NCBI GenBank assembly: GCA_020852175.1
Contig: JADZBH010000028.1
Coordinates: forward strand, 1 to 64,000
Direction: 5' to 3'
DNA from: Bryobacterales bacterium
Lineage (GTDB): Bacteria > Acidobacteriota > Terriglobia > Bryobacterales > Bryobacteraceae
Length of the DNA: 64,000 nucleotides
The notes under the pieces were generated by a model, which was not told where the DNA came from, did no database searches, and was given only the letters and a program-made list of their open reading frames with translations. The translations under genes and the position numbers were made by a program. Positions within the stretch are counted from its first letter, which is position 1, and the number at the start of each line of letters is the position of its first letter. Below are positions 38,964 through 47,474 of the stretch, piece after piece.

Positions 38964-39235
38964 GATTCCATCAGGTGCTGGAACTCGTACGGGTCCAGCC
39001 CCATGCGCTCCATCTGCCGGGGCAGTTCGCTGCGCAAGGCTTCCGGCGTCACCCGTATCCAGGCCTCCACCACGATATTCGTGTTCACGCGCGCCAAGCC
39101 CCCGGCCTCGGCCAGCGCTTCGGCTTCCTCGCGGAAGCCGCGCTCCATCTGCTGCCGCACCGGCAGCGGCGTGGATAACAATATCTGCCGCAACAAATCC
39201 TCGCTCGCGTCGTTCCAGTCCATGGCTATTCGCAA
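38960..39235 (-). CDS. Small protein, possible PCP_red-like domain
   Basis: 91 aa DWNDASEDLLRQILLSTPLPVRQQMERGFREEAEALAEAGGLARVNTNIVVEAWIRVTPEALR; ATGA overlap with downstream gene. Confidence 0.5.
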   Translation of the reverse strand: MRIAMDWNDASEDLLRQILLSTPLPVRQQMERGFREEAEALAEAGGLARVNTNIVVEAWIRVTPEALRSELPRQMERMGLDPYEFQHLMES

Positions 39236-39312
39236 CTCAGGTGACCATGGTATCGCGCCTGGATGCCTGGGCGTTCCGCCCGCCGCGCCGCCCGCGCCGT
39301 TACACTAGTGGT

Positions 39313-39753
39313 TTGCAGCGCCACCCTTCCCTCATCCCGCTGTCCCACCAGCACCACAACGGTCTCGCCCTGTGCGTGATGGCGTTCCGGGGCCTGGAGT
39401 CCGGCGCAAGCGCCGCCAATGTCCGCCATTGGTGCACGCGCGCCGTGGAGCGTTTCGACATCGAACTGGTGAACCACTTCGAACTCGAGGAGCAGCTTGT
39501 TTTCCCCCTTCTGCCGGGCGCGATGGCCACGCGCCTGGCGGGCGAACATCGCGAGTTGGAACGGCTCGCCGCCGCCCTGCGTCACGAGCCCGCGCGGGAG
39601 CCGCTGGAGGCCTTTCTCACTCTGCTGCGCGCGCACATCCGGCTGGAGGAAAATGAATTCTTCCAGTTGGTCCAAACCGGCGCGCCCGCCGCGCAACTGG
39701 AAGCCATCGGCCCGGAGATCGGCCGCCGCGCCGTTCGCGTAGCCCTGACATAG
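39313..39753 (+). CDS. Hemerythrin-domain protein
   Basis: LSHQHHNGLALCVMAFRG...HFELEEQLVFPLL...EHRELERLAAAL...HIRLEENEFF; TTG start at 39313 is a guess. Confidence 0.75.
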   Translation: MQRHPSLIPLSHQHHNGLALCVMAFRGLESGASAANVRHWCTRAVERFDIELVNHFELEEQLVFPLLPGAMATRLAGEHRELERLAAALRHEPAREPLEAFLTLLRAHIRLEENEFFQLVQTGAPAAQLEAIGPEIGRRAVRVALT

Positions 39754-39778
39754 ACCGCAAGGACAACCCGTTACCCGT

Positions 39779-40666
39779 ATGAGCCAAGTTCTGTTGGAAT
39801 CCCGCCTGCCCGGCTTCGACCTGGTGTCGCGCGGCAAGGTGCGTGACGTGTATGCCGCCGGCGGCGACCTTCTCATTGTCGCCACCGACCGCATTTCCGC
39901 CTTCGACTACATTCTCCAGACGGGCATCGAAGACAAAGGGCGCGTCCTCACTCAGCTCTCCATCTTCTGGTTCGACTTTCTCAAGGATCTCGTGCCTACG
40001 CACTTCCTCACCGCCGACGTCAGCCTTTACCCCGTCCCGCTGCGCGCCTTCCGCGGCCAGTTGGAAGGACGTTCCATGCTGGTGCGTCGCGCGGAGATGA
40101 TCGACGTGGAATGCGTCGCGCGCGGCTATCTGTCGGGCTCGGGGTGGAAGGATTACAAGGCCACGGGCGAGGTGTGCGGTATCTCTCTGCCCGCCGGTCT
40201 GCGCGAGAGCGAACGGCTTCCGGAACCCATCTACACGCCAGCCTCCAAGGCATCCTCAGGACACGACGAGAACATCGGCATCGATGAGGTCGTGCGCCGC
40301 GTAGGCCCGGAAACCGCCGCGCGGCTGCGGGACCTCACGCTGGCGATCTACAACAAGGCCGCCGCCTACGCTCTGACACGCGGCATCATTCTGGCCGACA
40401 CCAAATTTGAATTCGGCTTCGTGGGCGGCATTCTGACGCTGGGCGACGAGGTGTTGACCCCGGACAGCTCGCGTTTCTGGCCCGCCGATTCCTACGAGCC
40501 CGGCCACGCGCAACCCTCCTTCGACAAACAGTACGTGCGCGACTACCTGGAAAGCATCCGCTGGAACAAGCAGCCGCCCGCTCCCGCGTTGCCGCCCGAG
40601 GTGGCTTCCAGCACGAGCGGCAAGTACCGCGAGGCATACCGGATCCTGACGGGCAAGTCCTTATGA
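39779..40666 (+). CDS. purC: Phosphoribosylaminoimidazole-succinocarboxamide synthase
   Basis: SRGKVRDVYAAGGDLLIVATDRISAFDYIL, RAEMIDVECVARGYLSGSGWKDY, ILADTKFEFGF, LTPDSSRFWPADSY. Confidence 0.96.
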   Translation: MSQVLLESRLPGFDLVSRGKVRDVYAAGGDLLIVATDRISAFDYILQTGIEDKGRVLTQLSIFWFDFLKDLVPTHFLTADVSLYPVPLRAFRGQLEGRSMLVRRAEMIDVECVARGYLSGSGWKDYKATGEVCGISLPAGLRESERLPEPIYTPASKASSGHDENIGIDEVVRRVGPETAARLRDLTLAIYNKAAAYALTRGIILADTKFEFGFVGGILTLGDEVLTPDSSRFWPADSYEPGHAQPSFDKQYVRDYLESIRWNKQPPAPALPPEVASSTSGKYREAYRILTGKSL

Positions 40667-41211
40667 ACTGGCTGGACGTGGCGCTCGCCCTGATCGTGGC
40701 CGGTTCGACCGCCGCCGGCCTTTCGCGAGGCTTCACACGCACCGTGCTCGGCCTGGCCGCGTTCCTGTTCGGGCTTCTGCTGTCCAGTTGGCTCTACGGC
40801 TCGGTCGGAACCATGTTCCAGGATTATGTGAGCCACAGGACCGTCGCCAACTTCCTTGGCTTCGTCACCGTCTATGCCGCCGTCATCCTGGCCGCCGCGC
40901 TGGCCGGATGGCTGCTCGTGAAGTTTTACAAGTCCGTGGGATTGGACTGGCTGGACCGCCTGCTGGGCGCCGGTGTCGGCATGGCTCGCGGACTCCTGGC
41001 CGGATGCGTCCTGGTCATGGTGCTCATGGCATTCGCGCGCAAACCGCCGCCGCCCTCCGTGGTGGATTCGCGCCTGGCTCCCTATATGGTGGACGGCGCT
41101 CGCATCCTCTCCTGGCTCGCCCCGCGCGAACTGCGCGACGGCGTGCAGCACAGCTACCAGCGGGCCCTCGATCTGTGGAAAAGGCAGCTACAGGAGCGGT
41201 TGAGCCTGTGA
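40663..41211 (+). CDS. CvpA family protein
   Basis: 182 aa; NWLDVALALIVAGSTAAGLSRGFTRTVLGLAAFLFGLLLSSWLYG; DRLLGAGVGMARGLLAGCVLV; ATGA overlap with purC. Confidence 0.85.
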   Translation: MNWLDVALALIVAGSTAAGLSRGFTRTVLGLAAFLFGLLLSSWLYGSVGTMFQDYVSHRTVANFLGFVTVYAAVILAAALAGWLLVKFYKSVGLDWLDRLLGAGVGMARGLLAGCVLVMVLMAFARKPPPPSVVDSRLAPYMVDGARILSWLAPRELRDGVQHSYQRALDLWKRQLQERLSL

Positions 41212-41903
41212 GCGCGCCCGCCCTTCCCCCCATCGATCTCGCCGTGTTCGATCTGGACGGCACCCTGATCGACTCCGAACGCGATCTCGTGCTTTCCGTG
41301 AACGCCACCCTGCTCCATATGGGCCTGCCGGAACTGCCGCTGGATACCATCCGAACCTACGTCGGCAACGGAGCGCCCGTGCTGATGCAGCGCGCCCTGG
41401 GCGTTCACGCCTCCGGCGGCAACCTGGAGCGCGCGCTTGCTTTTTTCCTGGAACACTACTTCGAGCACATGCTCGACAACACGGCGCTCTATGACGGCGC
41501 GCGAGAATCGCTGGACCTGTTGCACGGCGCGGGCGTGCGCCTGGCCCTGCTCACCAACAAACCTGACCGCAATACCAAGGGAATTCTCGCCGGGCTCGGC
41601 CTTGCGCCCCTGTTCGACCGCGCCTATGGCGGTAACACCTTCCCTCTCCGGAAGCCCGATCCAATGGGCCTCACGGCCATCATGAACGAACTGGGCGTGC
41701 CCGCCGCGCGCACCATCATGGTGGGCGATTCGGCCGTCGATATCCGCACGGCGCGCAACGCCGGAGTCTTTTCGGCCGGCCTTACCTGGGGTTTCCAGCC
41801 CGAGGGCTTCGCGGCGGAGCCCCCCGACGTTGTGTACGGCGCCCTGCTGCCCCTGGCGCACGACATTCTCACCGTCCGAGGACTCACCGGCCGCCGGGAC
41901 TAA
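41208..41903 (+). CDS. gph: HAD-family phosphoglycolate phosphatase-like hydrolase
   Basis: DLAVFDLDGTLIDSERDLVLSVNATL, LLTNKPDRNTKGIL, RKPDPMGLTAIM, MVGDSAVDIRTARNAG; GTG start overlapping the cvpA stop. Confidence 0.92.
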   Translation: MSAPALPPIDLAVFDLDGTLIDSERDLVLSVNATLLHMGLPELPLDTIRTYVGNGAPVLMQRALGVHASGGNLERALAFFLEHYFEHMLDNTALYDGARESLDLLHGAGVRLALLTNKPDRNTKGILAGLGLAPLFDRAYGGNTFPLRKPDPMGLTAIMNELGVPAARTIMVGDSAVDIRTARNAGVFSAGLTWGFQPEGFAAEPPDVVYGALLPLAHDILTVRGLTGRRD

Positions 41904-42712
41904 GGCCGGTGGCGCGACCGAAGTCGCTTCGTGACAGGCCCGATCTCAATCCGCCGGATCAGTATCTCCGCCCCTTCGCTCTGAAACTGGATCTTCCCGG
42001 CCGTTTGCGACGCCCCGGTACCGTAATTCACCACCTTGCCATTGAATACGGCTGTGATCGTGCCGCCATCGCACAGAATCTCGCTCATGTTCCATTGGCC
42101 TTCCGGCTTGTCCAGGTCCGCGCGGCCCCGGAACCCGAGCACGTCCTTCCACTCCGGATCGCGGCCGTACCAGTTGATCCTCTTGCGGTCCGTGCGCACC
42201 ACCGGGTTGCCCTTCTTCCAATAAATCTGGCCGTTCGGTTCCTCGCGCACCTCCGCCGACAGCCAGGGCCGTTCAGCGCCATTCACCATGAGGTAATCGC
42301 CCGTGCCGCCTTCGATGATCTGATACTCGATCGACTGATACCAGAAGCCTCGGCTGCCCTCGTCGGGACCGATGCCGTGCACGAGAATGCCCGAGTCGCG
42401 CGCCTTATCCACGCGCGGAACATGCGTCGATCCTCCCCACTTCCACTCCATCCGCAAATGGTAGTCGCGATAGGCGTCCTTCGTGGAGATGCCGCCGAAC
42501 TCCTCGCCCGAGATACGCAGCAGTCCGTCACGCACCGTGAAGACGTGCAGCGGGTCGTTGTACTTGTTGTGCTGCAGGTAGGTATAGAAACCGCTCAGGT
42601 CGCGGCCATTGAAGAGTTGGACCCGCCTGGCAGGGCGGATGGGCGTGGGCTCGGCAGCCGGCAAGTGACCGCTCAGGCCCGCGGCGAGAATCAGGGCTGC
42701 GTAAAGGCGCAT
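41900..42712 (-). CDS. DUF1080 (3-keto-disaccharide hydrolase) domain protein, secreted
   Basis: VQLFNGRDLSGFYTYLQHNKYNDPLHVFTVRDGLLRISGEEFGGISTKDAYRDYHLRMEWKWG; start MRLYAALILAAGLSG at 42712. Confidence 0.88.
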   Translation of the reverse strand: MRLYAALILAAGLSGHLPAAEPTPIRPARRVQLFNGRDLSGFYTYLQHNKYNDPLHVFTVRDGLLRISGEEFGGISTKDAYRDYHLRMEWKWGGSTHVPRVDKARDSGILVHGIGPDEGSRGFWYQSIEYQIIEGGTGDYLMVNGAERPWLSAEVREEPNGQIYWKKGNPVVRTDRKRINWYGRDPEWKDVLGFRGRADLDKPEGQWNMSEILCDGGTITAVFNGKVVNYGTGASQTAGKIQFQSEGAEILIRRIEIGPVTKRLRSRHRP

Positions 42713-42805
42713 GCTATTCAGGTTACAGGCAGAGCCGTCTTTTCCGAAGGCCTGGCGCACGCCCGGCGCCAGCCGCGGGATTTCTGGAGGGCGGTGCAGT
42801 AGGGG

Positions 42806-43126
42806 CTAGGCTACGGCATTGATGCCGTGCTTCTCGATCAGCGTCAGCAACTTCAGCGCGGGCGCAGACGGCCTCTTTTCCCCGCGTTCCCACTTGCTCA
42901 CGAGGTTCGCCGTCACATTCAGATAATTCGCGAAGACCGTTTGGCTGACGCGCTCGCGCTCGCGCAGCGCCCGGATTTCCTCGGCCTTCAGCACCCGGAC
43001 AGGGGTCAGGCACGCGTCGTCAAAATGGCGCATGGTCTGTTTGTCGATAGCCCCAATGCCGTGCAGGGCCTCCATCGTCTCGTGGATGGCGGCCATGGCG
43101 TCACTTCGATACTGTTTTCTGCTCAT
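42806..43126 (-). CDS. HTH (XRE/HigA-type) antitoxin
   Basis: 106 aa; IRALRERERVSQTVFANYLNVTANLVSKWERGEKRPSAPALKLLTLIEKHG; downstream of and overlapping the RelE/HigB-like frame by 26 bp. Confidence 0.85.
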   Translation of the reverse strand: MSRKQYRSDAMAAIHETMEALHGIGAIDKQTMRHFDDACLTPVRVLKAEEIRALRERERVSQTVFANYLNVTANLVSKWERGEKRPSAPALKLLTLIEKHGINAVA

Positions 43127-43526
43127 CGCGCATCACCTCGACAGAATCACCCTTCTTGGCCAGTTCCGCCATCTGCTTCGCTGACAGCGCCAGCACATGC
43201 CCCGACGCCGCCTTGAACGCTCGCACCTCATCGTCGTCGATGTTGCCCCGGTCGTTCTTCGCGAAGCCGTACCTGAACACAGCACGCTCGCCCGCACGGT
43301 AGAAAAGAATCGTCCGGAAACCTCCCGACTTTCCCTTCCCCTGACGTGCGATGCGCTGCTTCAGCACCCCGCCACCCAGATCGGCGTCCACGAAGCCTTT
43401 TTCCGCCCGGTCCGCCGCATCCAGCAAATCCGCGTCCTCGATGCCTTCCTATCGTGCAAACCGCTGGAACCACTTCGACTTGTAGAGTCTGGGGTGGTTT
43501 ACTGTCTTGCCAGGCTGATTATTCAT
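43101..43526 (-). pseudogene. RelE/HigB-family (Gp49-like) toxin interrupted by one in-frame TAG
   Basis: ATG at 43524-43526: MNNQPGKTVNHPRLYKSKWFQRFAR-TAG(43449-43451)-EGIEDADLLDAADRAEKGFVDADLGGGVLKQRIARQGKGKSGGFRTILFYR...; family similarity runs through the stop in one frame. Confidence 0.75.
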
Positions 43527-43578
43527 TCTATGGTACTCGGTACTATATTTCAAAGACCTCCTGGAAGCCTCTGTTATT

Positions 43579-43734
43579 TCATGGGCCTGAAAAACCAGCA
43601 AGCCACCAGGTTTCCGCGGTCGTCGTCTCGCATTTTTCGACCACGAGGACGGCCCAGCCGTCCGGGGTGAGTTGGAGCACTGGCGACGTCACCATCCGGC
43701 CGTCAACTTTCACGGCGCGTCTGTTCTTCCGCAT
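43579..43734 (-). CDS. Small orphan ORF (51 aa)
   Basis: MRKNRRAVKVDGRMVTSPVLQLTPDGWAVLVVEKCETTTAETWWLAGFSGP*; overlaps 43703-43858 in another frame. Confidence 0.25.
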   Translation of the reverse strand: MRKNRRAVKVDGRMVTSPVLQLTPDGWAVLVVEKCETTTAETWWLAGFSGP

Positions 43735-43858
43735 CTCGGTTTCCAAAGGCCCCTTCCCAGCGGATGACGTCTTGTTCCGATAAGAGCTTCGCCCCAGGGT
43801 ATAGGTGTCCGCATCGCAGCATCGCTCCCTGTGAATCGACCTCCGGGTGCATTGTCAT
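43703..43858 (-). CDS. Small orphan ORF (51 aa), possibly the 5' part of a frameshifted gene
   Basis: MTMHPEVDSQGAMLRCGHLYPGAKLLSEQDVIRWEGAFGNRDAEEQTRRES*; ATG at 43858. Confidence 0.25.
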   Translation of the reverse strand: MTMHPEVDSQGAMLRCGHLYPGAKLLSEQDVIRWEGAFGNRDAEEQTRRES

Positions 43859-43946
43859 CCGGCGCACGCCCGGCGCCACCCTCTGAACTGAACCGGTGAA
43901 ACATGATACAGTAAAACAGTATTTTTTCCTGTTTGCCAGCAAAGCA

Positions 43947-45605
43947 ATGAGCGAAATCATCTCCCTCCACCCTAAAGGGTCCCGCGCCAGGGTTCTCCTC
44001 TCCTCTGTCTTCGGCCCCTACGCACAAAACGACGAGTACGGCAGCCGGAGCATTAACCCGATGGAGCTGTACCACAACCAGGTGACGCGCATGCAAGGGG
44101 TCTTTTCGCCCCGCATGTTCCACCGGTCGTGGGGCATCATGATGATCCAGGCAAACATCACCGCGCCGTGCACCCTGCTCGACTTCCCCACGCGCGAACG
44201 GTTCATCGAGGAGCTAAAGACGAACAACTATGACATCGTCGGGCTCACCTCGATTATCGTGAACATCGGCAAGGTGGCCGAAATGTGCCGATTGATTCGC
44301 GAACATGCGCCGGGCGCCACCATTGTCATAGGCGGCCATGTGACGGCCATCGAAGGCGTCGAGCAGATGGCCGACGCCGACCACTTCGTGAAGGGCGACG
44401 GCATTACCTGGATGCGCCGCTTCCTGGGCGAGGACCCTTCGGCCCCGGTGAACCATCCCGACATCGCCAGCGGCTTCGGTCACCGTGTCATGGGCTTCAC
44501 ACTTCCGCCGAACATGGGTTCGACGGCGGCGACCATCATCCCTTCGGCGGGTTGCCCCCTGGGATGCAACTTCTGCACCACGTCGGCTTTCTTCGGCGGC
44601 AAGGGCAAGTTCCTGAACTTCCTGGGTACGGGCCGCGAATTGTTCGACGTGATGGAGGGCGCTGAAACCCGATTGAAGGTGAACTCGTTCTTCATGATGG
44701 ACGAGAATTTCCTGCTCTACAAGAAGCGCGCCATGGATCTGCTGGAACGCATGGAAAAGGCAGGCAAGAGCTGGGTTCTCTATGTGTTCGCCTCATCCAA
44801 CGCGGTCAGGAAATACACGATGGAGGAACTGGTCCGGCTGGGCGTTTCCTGGCTCTGGATGGGCCTGGAGTCTCCGCACTCGGGCTACGACAAGCTGAAG
44901 GGTTCCAACACCATCGAATTGACGCGCGAGTTGCGCGCCCACGGCATCAAGCTGCTCGGCTCCACCATCGTCGGCATGGAGCACCACACCCCCGAAAATA
45001 TCCAGGAAGAGATCGACTACGCCGTCCAGCATGCAACCGACTTCCACCAGTTCATGCTCTATACGCCCATTCCCGGCACGCCCCTGCACGCCCAGATGAA
45101 GGAGGAGGGACGGCTGAGGCCGGTCGATCTGGCGGATATCCACGGACAGTTCCAGTTCAATTTCGAACACGGCAACATCTCGGCCGAACAGTCCAAGCAG
45201 TTTCTCGACCAGGCGTTCTGGCGGGACTTCGAGCGGAACGGCCCCAGCCTGTTCCGTATCTGCCGCACGACGTTGGAGGGATGGCAGCGCTACAAGCTCC
45301 ACCCGGATCTGCGGATCCGCCGCCGGTTCGAAAACGAGATGGGAGTGCTCAAGAACGTCTACGGCGGCCTGCTATGGGCCATGGAACGCCGTCTGCGCAA
45401 AACCAACTCGGCCATCACCAGGCAGGTGCGCGATCTTCGCAAATCCCTGTTCAACGAGTTCGGCTTCAGCGCACGCCTGGCCTCGGCGTTGGTGGGCCCC
45501 ATGCTGTGGTTCACCTCGCGGCGGGAAGAAAAGCGATTGGCCAAAGGTTGGACTTACGAACCGAAGACCTTCCTGGAGCGCCGCAACTGGGAGGGCGCGC
45601 GCTAA
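43947..45605 (+). CDS. Radical SAM protein with N-terminal B12-binding-like domain
   Basis: YDIVGLTSIIVNIGKVAEMCRLIREHAPGATIVIGGHVT (B12-binding-like); PSAGCPLGCNFCTTSAFF (Cx3Cx2C); MDENFLLYKKRAMDLLERM. Confidence 0.88.
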   Translation: MSEIISLHPKGSRARVLLSSVFGPYAQNDEYGSRSINPMELYHNQVTRMQGVFSPRMFHRSWGIMMIQANITAPCTLLDFPTRERFIEELKTNNYDIVGLTSIIVNIGKVAEMCRLIREHAPGATIVIGGHVTAIEGVEQMADADHFVKGDGITWMRRFLGEDPSAPVNHPDIASGFGHRVMGFTLPPNMGSTAATIIPSAGCPLGCNFCTTSAFFGGKGKFLNFLGTGRELFDVMEGAETRLKVNSFFMMDENFLLYKKRAMDLLERMEKAGKSWVLYVFASSNAVRKYTMEELVRLGVSWLWMGLESPHSGYDKLKGSNTIELTRELRAHGIKLLGSTIVGMEHHTPENIQEEIDYAVQHATDFHQFMLYTPIPGTPLHAQMKEEGRLRPVDLADIHGQFQFNFEHGNISAEQSKQFLDQAFWRDFERNGPSLFRICRTTLEGWQRYKLHPDLRIRRRFENEMGVLKNVYGGLLWAMERRLRKTNSAITRQVRDLRKSLFNEFGFSARLASALVGPMLWFTSRREEKRLAKGWTYEPKTFLERRNWEGAR

Positions 45606-45636
45606 CAGAGCCAGCGCCCCTATAACCCAGCCGGCA

Positions 45637-45861
45637 TTACACGCCCGCCAGCCGCCGGTAGGTCTTCACGGCCACATTCTGGAACTCCCAGGCATTGGCC
45701 AGTTCCGCAGGCGGCCTGCTTTCGTATTCCAGCATGTAAGCGGAGCCGCGTTGCAACGGCCTCACCACGAGGCGCGCCCCGAACGGAGCGAACTCCGGGA
45801 AGCGTGCCAACGCCTCGTCCAACGCCTGCCGTGCCAATGTAGGGTTCAGTTCCATGCACAT
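45637..45861 (-). CDS. Conserved hypothetical protein
   Basis: MCMELNPTLARQALDEALARFPEFAPFGARLVVRPLQRGSAYMLEYESRPPAELANAWEFQNVAVKTYRRLAGV; ATG at 45861. Confidence 0.5.
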   Translation of the reverse strand: MCMELNPTLARQALDEALARFPEFAPFGARLVVRPLQRGSAYMLEYESRPPAELANAWEFQNVAVKTYRRLAGV

Positions 45862-45863
45862 GC

Positions 45864-45899
45864 AAAAGGCCCGATCCTCACGGACCGGGCCCTTTTTGT
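45864..45899 (-). terminator. Hairpin terminator downstream of the 45918-47210 gene
   Basis: Minus strand AAAAAGGGCCCGGTCCGTGAGGATCGGGCCTTTT; 6-bp GC core stem CGGGCC/GGCCCG followed by TTTT. Confidence 0.6.
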
Positions 45900-45917
45900 T
45901 TCCTTTCCCGGCTCGGG

Positions 45918-47210
45918 TTACCGCTTGCGCGATCCCTTCCTTGGGGCGGCTTTCTTGGCGGGCGGAGGCGGCGCGGGCCAACCGGTGATCTGCGCCTTCT
46001 CGATGTCGGCGGTCACCAGGAACGGATCGGCGGCGAACGCGTTCGGTACTGCCCCTTCGAACTCGATCACCGTGCCTGCAGGCGCGTCGTTGGCGAAAGC
46101 GGCATCCACCACCAGCTTGATCTCCGGCGTGTCGGCCGAGGAGATGGCCACCACCACTTCCTTCGGCTTCCTGGCCGGCGAGGTGGACACCACGGTGCCC
46201 TTCAGCTTCGGCAGGGCGCTGCCCTTGATCTGTTCAAAGTAGGTCGCCCCGGAGCCATCTTCGGCGATGAGGGCCTTCTTCACCTGGATCCACAGATACT
46301 TTTGCGGATCGTCGCCCTTCAGCTTCTCGTCCTCGCGCGCCATGCGCTGGGCCTCGCTCTCGATGGTGAACCCGTCGGGCGGGAAGCACGAGGTCTTGGT
46401 CTGGGCAATCAGTTCCTCCATGCCCTTCTTCCAGCCGGTGTGCTTGGTGTAGACCTTCTCGAAATAAGCCTGTACCTGTTTTTGCACGTCCGGCGCCAGG
46501 GCGTCCTCGCCTGTATAGAACGCCGCGCGCGCCACATGGTAGATGGCGGGCATTTGCAGCTCCGGCTTCTTCTGCTGGAGCAACGACGTGGACAACTGGT
46601 AGCTCACCGCGCCGGTGCAGTTCAGCTTCAGGATCTTCGTGTATTCCTCGGCTGCTCCGGCAAAATTTTTCCGCGCCATCTGAATGAAAGCCAGGGTCTT
46701 GAGCGCCTCGATTTCCAGCTTCTCTTTTTCCTTGCGCCAGACGGCGTCTGTCACCGATTGCGGCTTCTTGGCGGCGTCAAAGGTCTCCGGCAGCGTGCCC
46801 AACAGGCCGTTGGCGGCTTTTTCGCCCAATTCCAGGCGGTCCGGAGCGGTATTGTTCAACGAACGCGTCAACAGCGTGACATAGTAAAGGCCGGAGACAT
46901 TGCGCGGCTCATTCTTCAGAAGCTCCTGCGCCGTGGCCAGCATCTTTTCGCCGTCGCGCAACGCCTGATAGGTCGTGATCATCAGCACCAGCCGGTCGTT
47001 CTTGAAATCCGACTCCGGGTACTTTTCTTTCCACGTCAAAAGGTGCTGAATCTTCTTGGCCGGATCGGTTTCCTTGGTGGCCGCCGTGAACAGGTCGTAC
47101 TCCATCTGATCCTTGACCTGTTTTGGCTTGGCCGCCTCCTGTGCCAACAAGCTGCCTGCGCACAGCGCCAGGACGCTCAAGAGCGCCGCTATTCTGGAAG
47201 AGAACTTCAC
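45918..47210 (-). CDS. Secreted TPR-like hypothetical protein
   Basis: VKFSSRIAALLSVLALCAGSLLAQ signal; helical repeats (LFTAATKETDPAKKIQHLLTWKEKYPESDF); GTG at 47210. Confidence 0.65.
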   Translation of the reverse strand: MKFSSRIAALLSVLALCAGSLLAQEAAKPKQVKDQMEYDLFTAATKETDPAKKIQHLLTWKEKYPESDFKNDRLVLMITTYQALRDGEKMLATAQELLKNEPRNVSGLYYVTLLTRSLNNTAPDRLELGEKAANGLLGTLPETFDAAKKPQSVTDAVWRKEKEKLEIEALKTLAFIQMARKNFAGAAEEYTKILKLNCTGAVSYQLSTSLLQQKKPELQMPAIYHVARAAFYTGEDALAPDVQKQVQAYFEKVYTKHTGWKKGMEELIAQTKTSCFPPDGFTIESEAQRMAREDEKLKGDDPQKYLWIQVKKALIAEDGSGATYFEQIKGSALPKLKGTVVSTSPARKPKEVVVAISSADTPEIKLVVDAAFANDAPAGTVIEFEGAVPNAFAADPFLVTADIEKAQITGWPAPPPPAKKAAPRKGSRKR

Positions 47211-47474
47211 GTCTCGCCTCCTCGTTTCTGGTTCCTGGATTTTCCCGCGATACGAGCGATCATAGCAGACGCTTCCGTCTGCGAAGGCTCCCTTTCGGCT
47301 CGTGGCCCGATCTCGCGCAAGTCGTGAGTATACATGACCCTCTGGGGCAGCCGCAATCAACCGCTTTCCCTCTTCGTATCGCCGGTACACCGCCCACCGC
47401 GCACCACCGCCTCCCTCACCTGAGCCCGTTCAGATAGATGCGCGCGGAGCCAAATTTGTTCCCAGGACACTGCT

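Noticed and set aside
43197-43670. 157-aa plus-strand ORF across the toxin region
   Set aside because: Antisense to the RelE/HigB-like frame, which has recognisable family motifs; this ORF has none.
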